A stretch of 64,000 nucleotides of DNA, taken from the NCBI GenBank assembly GCA_023213195.1, contig CP096135.1, positions 3,096,842 through 3,160,841 on the forward strand, read 5' to 3'. The notes under the pieces were generated by a model that saw only the letters and a program-made list of their open reading frames with translations, ran no database searches and had not been told where the DNA came from. The number at the start of each line of letters is the position of its first letter. Position 1 is the first letter of the stretch. Positions 58,341 to 64,000 of the stretch are shown here, piece after piece. Origin of the DNA: Sphingobacteriales bacterium JAD_PAG50586_3. Its GTDB lineage: Bacteria > Bacteroidota > Bacteroidia > CAMBQF01. The translations under genes were made by a program, and so were the position numbers.

Positions 58341-58368
58341 AAAAGCCCCTGTAACAAGGGGCTTTTTT
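58341..58368 (+). terminator. Terminator after sodA
   Basis: AAAAGCCCCT and AGGGGCTTTTTT arms around GTAACA. Confidence 0.85.
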
Positions 58369-58389
58369 ATGCCCTATAAAAAACGAACT

Positions 58390-59031
58390 ATGAAAAAGAT
58401 AGGATTGATTTTACTGGGCGCTATTAGTGCTATAAACATAGCCAATGCCCAAAGCAGGAATGTAGAAGACAGCGGACCCGACCATGTTATTAAAACAAAC
58501 GTTTTCCCCATGCTTACCGGGCAAATACCTTTTACTAATGAGTACCGCCTGGTATACGAGCAACGCACAGGGCAGCGTACCTCTGTACAATTAACCGGCG
58601 CTTATTTGGGCAAAAGTCCGTTTGTTGGCTTGTTTGAGCGGTATGCTATTAATGCTATAGACGAGGATTTGAAGTTGGGCGTAGGCGGCTTTAGGGGGCA
58701 GTTGGCTTTTAAGTTTTACTTCCTTAACAAAAAGCCATCGCTAAAAGGGTTTTATGTAGCCCCAAACCTATCGGTAGCACATGCCAAAATAACCAACAAA
58801 ACCAATAGCGATGATTATTTTAAAGCTACTTACAGCAGCCTAAGTGCTTTGGCGGGTTATCAGTTTGTAATAGGCAAACACTTTGCTGTTGATGTGTTTA
58901 CCGGCATTGGTGTAAAGTATAACCACTATGGCGTTAACATACCGGTAGAGGGCTCTAACTTTGAGTTTGACCGTCTAAACTGGGTTGGCCCTAAGTTTTG
59001 GTTAGGCTTTAATATGGGCTATGCATTCTAA
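58390..59031 (+). CDS. Outer-membrane beta-barrel protein (DUF3575-like)
   Basis: 213 residues from MKKIGLILLGAISAINIANA, a signal peptide; an in-frame ATG 21 bases earlier lies within the sodA terminator and is rejected. The mature protein has about eight amphipathic strands and ends with aromatic residues (FNMGYAF). VIKTNVFPMLTGQIPFTNEY near residue 35 is the typical start of DUF3575 proteins (conversion from a strand with an Asn-Pro turn). Function unknown. The stop codon is the first base triplet of the tandem heptamer repeat that follows. Confidence 0.72.
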   Translation: MKKIGLILLGAISAINIANAQSRNVEDSGPDHVIKTNVFPMLTGQIPFTNEYRLVYEQRTGQRTSVQLTGAYLGKSPFVGLFERYAINAIDEDLKLGVGGFRGQLAFKFYFLNKKPSLKGFYVAPNLSVAHAKITNKTNSDDYFKATYSSLSALAGYQFVIGKHFAVDVFTGIGVKYNHYGVNIPVEGSNFEFDRLNWVGPKFWLGFNMGYAF

Positions 59032-59114
59032 TTCATAATTCATAATTCATAATTCATAATTCATAATTCATAATTCATAATTCATAATTCATAATTCATA
59101 ATTCATAATTCATA
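59029..59114. repeat. Tandem repeat of a 7-base unit, about 12 copies
   Basis: The unit is TAATTCA (equally CATAATT), repeated without variation for 86 bases. It begins with the stop codon of the barrel gene and ends against a terminator hairpin. Not a CRISPR, as units have no spacers. Likely length-variable. Confidence 0.95.
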
Positions 59115-59142
59115 AAAAATCCCGCTGATGGCGGGATTTTTT
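59114..59142. terminator. Terminator after the heptamer repeat
   Basis: AAAAATCCCGC and GCGGGATTTTT arms around TGATG. Confidence 0.85.
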
Positions 59143-59231
59143 GTTTATACCAAACGCTATAACAGCAACAAGCCGCGTAGTTACCCACACGGCCTGAAGC
59201 TTATTGAAACTTAACCCTCTAAAAGATATGC

Positions 59232-62200
59232 TTAGCGAAGGAGGGTAACCATGCCCTCTTTTACCTGTCGGCCTTCAGACTTCATAGCCCTACTTTCATA
59301 TTGAATCCTCCAGGTATATACTCCCGGGTCGCACATTACTTTATTGTAAGTGCCATCCCAGCCTTTGGTTATGTCGGTGGTAGAGAAAATCAATTCTCCC
59401 CAACGGTTAAAAATTGTCATTGTAAAGTTTTCAATTTCGTAGCCTTGTGGCTTAAATGTCTCATTCAAACCATCTTCGTTAGGTGTAAACGCAGTAGGTA
59501 TATAAAAAGTATGCGATGGCTTAACTATTATATTACGGGTAGTAGTATCGGCACAACCAAACTGGTTAGCAACCACCTGCGTAATAACGTATTTACCGGT
59601 ATCAGCATACTGGTGCTGGCCGTTAGCGGTGTTAGAAATAAAGCCATCGCCAAAGTTGTACCAAAAAGTGGTAGCCTCTGTGCACATGTTTGTAATATCT
59701 ACAAACGGGTTAAACAGTAAGTCAACCTCTTCCGGGCTTGCCACAAAGTTAGCTACCGGTACTGCGTAAGCATTAACATAGGCAAAAGCTGCATATACAC
59801 TGGTGCAACCTGCCGCGTTGGTAGCGGTTAGTACAATATCATAAACACCGGCACTGGTATAAATGTATGCAGGGTCTGTATCGGTAGATAAACCGGGGCC
59901 TAAATCCCAGTTATAAGAAACTATAGGAGATGATGCACTGGTAGTTAAATTAGTAAACTGTGCTTTAAGCGGTACACAACCCGATAGGTTACTGCCTGTA
60001 AAATCAACAACAGGCGAATCGTGCACAGTAACCTGACTGGTATAGGTTGTGCTTATGCAACCATTATCGGTAACAGTTACACTAACATCATAAGTTCCGG
60101 CATAAGCAAAGGTTTCGGTAACGGCATTGGCATTATATGCCAAAGACTGCACGTTGTTTATATTCCAGTCGAATGTTGCGGCGTTAGAAAAGTTGCCTTC
60201 AGGGTCAAAAGTAAACAGGTTACCACCTAAGCATTGGTCGGTCTGCGCCGGAAAGCTAACTGTAGGCAACGGCTTAACGGTAACATAAACGGTATCGTAA
60301 GAGTTGCACAGGCCATTGTTGTTTGCTATTAAAACATATTGGTATACAACCGGTGCTGTAGTATTGTTTGTTAGGGTAATAGTTGGGTTTGATGAATACG
60401 GATCGCTAATGCCGGTTGTTGGAGCCCATGTGTATGAAAAACCAACCGTACCTGCTGAACCTATTGTGGCGTTAAAGCCAGAGCAGAATTCCACATCAAC
60501 ACCTGCATCAACGTTAGGCACTGTATCAACCAGAACAGATTCTATTGTTTGAACAGATGAGCAACCATTCTCAGTTACATCAAGGGTAATATTTTTAGTG
60601 CCGGGTGCAGACCATACCACGTAGTAAGGGCCAACGCCATTACCCGATTGTACAGTGCCATTATCAAAATCCCAGTTAAAAGTACCATTGTTGGTAGCGT
60701 TACCTGTGTACTGTATAGTAGTAGGCTGGTTTTGACAAACCGGAGATATTACAGTAAAGAACGATGTAGGTATTTGGTATACACTAATAGGCATTGTTTG
60801 GGTTGTAGAGTTACAACCGTTTTCTGATACTGATAGTGTAACGTTATATGTTCCGGGGTTCCACTGCACTTGGTAAGGGCCTTGGCCGCTACCCGATGTT
60901 ACAGAACCACCATTAAAATTCCAGTTATAGGTTGCCGCGGTAGTTGCGTTACCGGTATAAGTAACGGGCAAATCAACATCTTCGCAAGAGCTTGTAGCCA
61001 GGGTAAAGGTTGATGTGGGTACTACGTAAACAGTAACATTGTTGGTGTCGGTATTAGAAACACAACCGTTTTGGGTTACTGATAAGGTTACCGCCTTAAC
61101 ACCCGGGGTATTCCATTGCACCTGGTAGGGCCCCTGGCCTGTACCTGATATTACAGTGCCTCCGGCAAAGTTCCAGTTATAAGCTGCTGATACCAGTCCG
61201 TTGCCGTTAAATACAATATTAGCAATATCGGGTTGGCACATAGTGGCCGGTATAGTAAAAGAAGCCACAGGCACATCGTTTACAACCACAGGGTTGGTAA
61301 CAACGGTTGAGTTACAACCATTTTCGCTAACGGTTAAACTTACATTGTAAGTACCCGCATTAGGCCACGATAGTTGGTATGGCCCCTGGCCCGAACCTGA
61401 AACAATAGTACCGCCGCTTAAATTCCAATTGTAGGTAGCCGCAGGTGTTGCGTTACCTGTATATGTTACAGACGTTGCAGTATTTTCGCACACACCCGAT
61501 ACCGCGGTAAAGGTTGCGGTTGGTGTATTGTAAACGTTAACAGTATTTACAACCTGTGTAGCAGGGCAGCCGTTTTGTGTAATATCTAGTGTTACGTTTT
61601 TAGCACCCGTAGTAGGCCAGTAAATTTGGTATGGCCCTTGGTTGGTGCCCGATATAATAGTACCGCCGGCAAAGTTCCAGTTATATACTGCAGATGGCAG
61701 GCTGGTGCCGGTGTAGGTAATGGTTACAGTATCAGGATTACATACCGATGCCGGAGCAGTAAACGTAGCGGTAGGAACAGCGTTAACTGTTACAGGCAAC
61801 GCCCCCGTTGCCGATGTACAGCCATTTTCTGTTACATACAGCGATACAAAATAATTGCCCGGTGTACTCCATTGCACCTGGTATGGCCCCTGGCCCGAAC
61901 CGGATATAACCGTGCCGCCATTAAAATTCCAATTGTAGGTAGCCGCGGGTGTGGCATTACCATTATACGTTACTGTAATAGGCTGGTTTTGGCAGGTAAC
62001 GTTGCTCGATAGGCCAAACATGGCATTAGGCATGTTGGGTATGGCTACCTGCACTTGGTCTGTATACTGTGTGTTACCACAAGTGTAGGTTAAGCGTGCG
62101 GTGTAAGAACTTGTTACAGCCGGTGTTACGTTAATAGAAGGACCAGAACCTACTACGGTATTATTTGCATCTAACCAGTCTATAGTATACGCAGGAGCGC

Positions 62201-62980
62201 CGTTAGGCGAAAAGCGGTACCCTTCGTTAGAGGTAGTCCATTGGCTATTGTTACGGCCCGGCACTAAAACTGCCTGAGAGCCATTGGCATTATGCAAGCC
62301 ATGCACGGCGTTACCGCTGTTCCACCCTGTACATAACGGTTTATTAGAAATGTGGGTTTCTACAACATTGGTAGTTTCGTAAATTTTAATTTGGCTGGTA
62401 TACAACAACCCTGTACAAGAAAACATGGGTACGTTGTAGTAGGATATAACCAACCTGCGGAAAGGAGCTGTACCATAAACCGCATAACGAATTTGCCCAC
62501 CAAGGCCCGGATTAATATCTTGCCATGGGGCCATAATACAATTGCGGGGAGCAGCGCCAGAGTTTGTAGGTATAGGAACTGTTACCCATGTGCTGGTTTG
62601 ACCCGGCGAAAAACCTATCCAGTTGTTAGAACTGATATAGAAGTTATTGTATGTATTGCCAAAAAGCAAAATGGAAAAGTAATAGGAATAGGCGCCGGAT
62701 GTATTTGATCATCGCCTAATGATATTAACGTACCTTGTGTGTATGAGTCGGGTGTGTAGGGGATTTGGGAGATTGAATACGCGGAGCTTGATTGGGTCGT
62801 CGTGAATGAGGCTGTAAGCGTTGTTGTGCTTCCACATGTAATTGATTGGTCGGGCCCGGCATTGATAGCTGTTGTTTGTCCATCTAAATTGTACGTTGTT
62901 GTGAGCGTAAGTAAACTAATCAGTGCAAATCCGGACCGTCGTCCAATAGCACGATTAAGGGTGAGTAATAGTTTTTTCAT
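59232..62980 (-). CDS. Large secreted PKD-repeat protein with gliding-type C-terminal domain (frameshifted)
   Basis: 1249 residues when one T is restored at the A-run 62661-62665 (minus strand); this joins the signal-peptide half (MKKLLLTLNRAIGRRSGFALI) to FFGNTYNNFYISSNNWIGFS. After an N-terminal domain of about 210 residues come nine PKD-like beta-sandwich domains of about 90 residues; the first six are close copies, with YNWNFNGGTVISGSGQGPYQ-type cores. The last 90 residues are a type B sorting domain (FYIPTAFTPNEDGLNETF; IFNRWGELIFSTTDI). It should be exported by the T9SS and attached at or released from the surface, perhaps as an adhesin. The near-identical modules look recently duplicated. 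Confidence 0.88.
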
Positions 62981-63085
62981 TCGGGGGCGGGTTGAATTTC
63001 AACTACTAAATTACGAAAAAATAGCGAAACTTACAAGTATTTGTTAATAAAACTTCACCTCACCTGAATATACTGATTATTTAAA

Positions 63086-63789
63086 TCAATATAAAATATT
63101 TTTAAAATAATCTATTTCCAGCGCATTGTCAGAGCTAAAAAGCCCTATTGATGAACGGTGCAGCGTTTTTAAAAAAGCGCCGCAACCTACTTTTTTCCTA
63201 AATCATTAACCAAAGAACGGATATAGGTTCCCTTAGCGCAGCTTATTTTAAAACTATAAGTAGTATTATCAATTTTATTTATTTCAAATTTTCTTACATG
63301 CACTTCCTTCGCCTGTATAGCAGGCACTTCGCCCCTGCGTGCTATGTCATACGCCCGCTCTCCCTTTATTTTAACAGCAGAATACGCGGGTGGGTACTGC
63401 ATGGTTATGCCTATAAAGGTTTGGGCGGCATCAAAAATCACCTGTTCAGTTACACCCTCTGTCGAAAATTCAGCATCAGGCTCGGTTTCGGTGTCAAAAG
63501 ATGGAGTTGTTTTTCCAATCACAAACTCGCCGGTATATACCTTTTCCATGTCCTGAAACTCAATAATGCGCTTGGTGGCTTTTCCGGTACACAATATCAG
63601 TAAGCCGGTAGCGCGGGGGTCTAAAGTACCCGCATGGCCCACTTTTATCCGCTTTTTGTACTGGCTCTTCATTATCCAGCCCACTTTATTTACAACGTCG
63701 AATGATGTCCAGTCTAATGGCTTGTTAAACAACAGTACCATGCCTTCTTCCAGCATTTCCTGAGATATTTTGGTGGGTTTTTCTGTCAA
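63086..63789 (-). CDS. truB: tRNA pseudouridine synthase B (frameshifted near its C-terminus)
   Basis: The raw frame stops after LVNDLGKK; restoring one base in the T-run at 63191-63196 continues VGCGAFLKTLHRSSIGLFSS and ends LEIDYFKNILY at 63086, 234 residues. KVGHAGTLDPRATGLLILC near residue 55 holds the catalytic Asp, and YPPAYSAVKIKGERAYDIAR near 134 and AKGTYIRSLVNDLG near 188 are TruB signatures. It makes pseudouridine 55 in the T loop of tRNAs. The gene has a -7 box at 63809. The 211 bases beyond hold no supported gene. Confidence 0.92.
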
Positions 63790-63808
63790 AACAAATAAAT
63801 AGAGGGTG

Positions 63809-63816
63809 CAAAAGTA
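63809..63816 (-). promoter_or_regulatory. -7 box (TACTTTTG) of truB
   Basis: Exact TAnnTTTG, 19 bases before the ATG at 63789. Confidence 0.5.
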
Positions 63817-64000
63817 TTAATATAAAACGAAAGCAACCGGCGATTTTCTCTTTAATCAGTAGCCCGTAAAATCTATTTTATATATCTGTAAATCAACAAC
63901 TTAAAAATTAATGTTTAGAATTTATATGGAAAGTGTGTGCATTTCAACATCCGATAGATAAAGAATTAAGTTTTTGTAATCCACTTAGTATAAAACCAAT

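Noticed and set aside
59029..59114. CRISPR array
   Set aside because: Units are 7 bases with no spacers and no cas genes are present.
60580..62010. Repeat array that might be CRISPR or an intergenic repeat
   Set aside because: It is a coding repeat: PKD units of about 90 residues in one open frame.
63790..64000. A start of a further gene before the window edge
   Set aside because: Short ATG frames here stop within 20 codons; only the truB promoter is supported.

Overview
The window is from a member of the Bacteroidota, probably a free-living aerobic Chitinophagales or Sphingobacteriales relative. The evidence is type IX secretion (T9SS) parts (PorV, a PorZ-like propeller, two secreted proteins with gliding-type C-terminal domains), Bacteroidota -7 promoter boxes (TAnnTTTG), little Shine-Dalgarno signal, many small lipoproteins and outer-membrane barrels, and an aerobic metabolism (beta-oxidation, succinyl-CoA synthetase, Mn-type superoxide dismutase). 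I recognised no rRNA, tRNA, CRISPR array, transposase or prophage.

Layout. 1-4.1 kb: partial TolB-like propeller, SRPBCC and DUF817 pair, Crp/Fnr regulator, two small exported proteins. 4.2-12.4 kb: a fatty-acid beta-oxidation locus in the order MarR, fadN, fadA, acyl-CoA dehydrogenase, with three paralogous YwqK/MORN-like exported proteins between the enzymes. 12.5-22.9 kb: MarC, lipoproteins, a T9SS cargo, porV-ispF-sterol desaturase, a barrel, sucD and mnmE. 22.9-27.0 kb: a non-coding stretch with hairpins, then a type IIG restriction-modification enzyme coupled to a candidate PD-(D/E)XK nuclease; this is the most accessory-looking part. 27.1-34.2 kb: SDR oxidoreductase, tandem DUF4139 proteins, calcium-repeat outer-membrane protein. 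34.2-37.7 kb: two glycosyltransferases and a flippase. 37.8-43.9 kb: ruvX, def, LRR protein, feoA-feoB, two exported proteins. 44-48.3 kb: aldose-epimerase-like protein, GH36 alpha-galactosidase, diacylglycerol kinase, CDF transporter. 48.4-57 kb: collagen-like protein, nadD, porZ, Hsp20, lpxB-SpoIID-Kir channel, orphan response regulator. 57-64 kb: a cluster of repeated operator-like sites, SOD, a barrel, a heptamer tandem repeat, a 1249-residue PKD protein and truB.

Two things shape the reading. First, 24 of 58 genes carry a single-base frameshift (25 events: 19 losses, nearly all from homopolymer runs, and 6 gains), including normally essential genes (def, ispF, lpxB, nadD). This looks like uncorrected sequencing error, so I give whole-gene spans and the position of each break. 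Second, a near-palindrome GTATGCWTGCATAAC lies before the marR-fadN promoter and again before the acyl-CoA dehydrogenase, each time ending exactly 12 bases before the -7 box. This makes the MarR protein a good candidate for the local fatty-acid regulator. The best leads for something new are the YwqK-like proteins built into the fad locus, the operator cluster at 57.2-57.5 kb, the coupled nuclease-like gene, and a mobile palindromic repeat used in frame as signal-peptide coding sequence.
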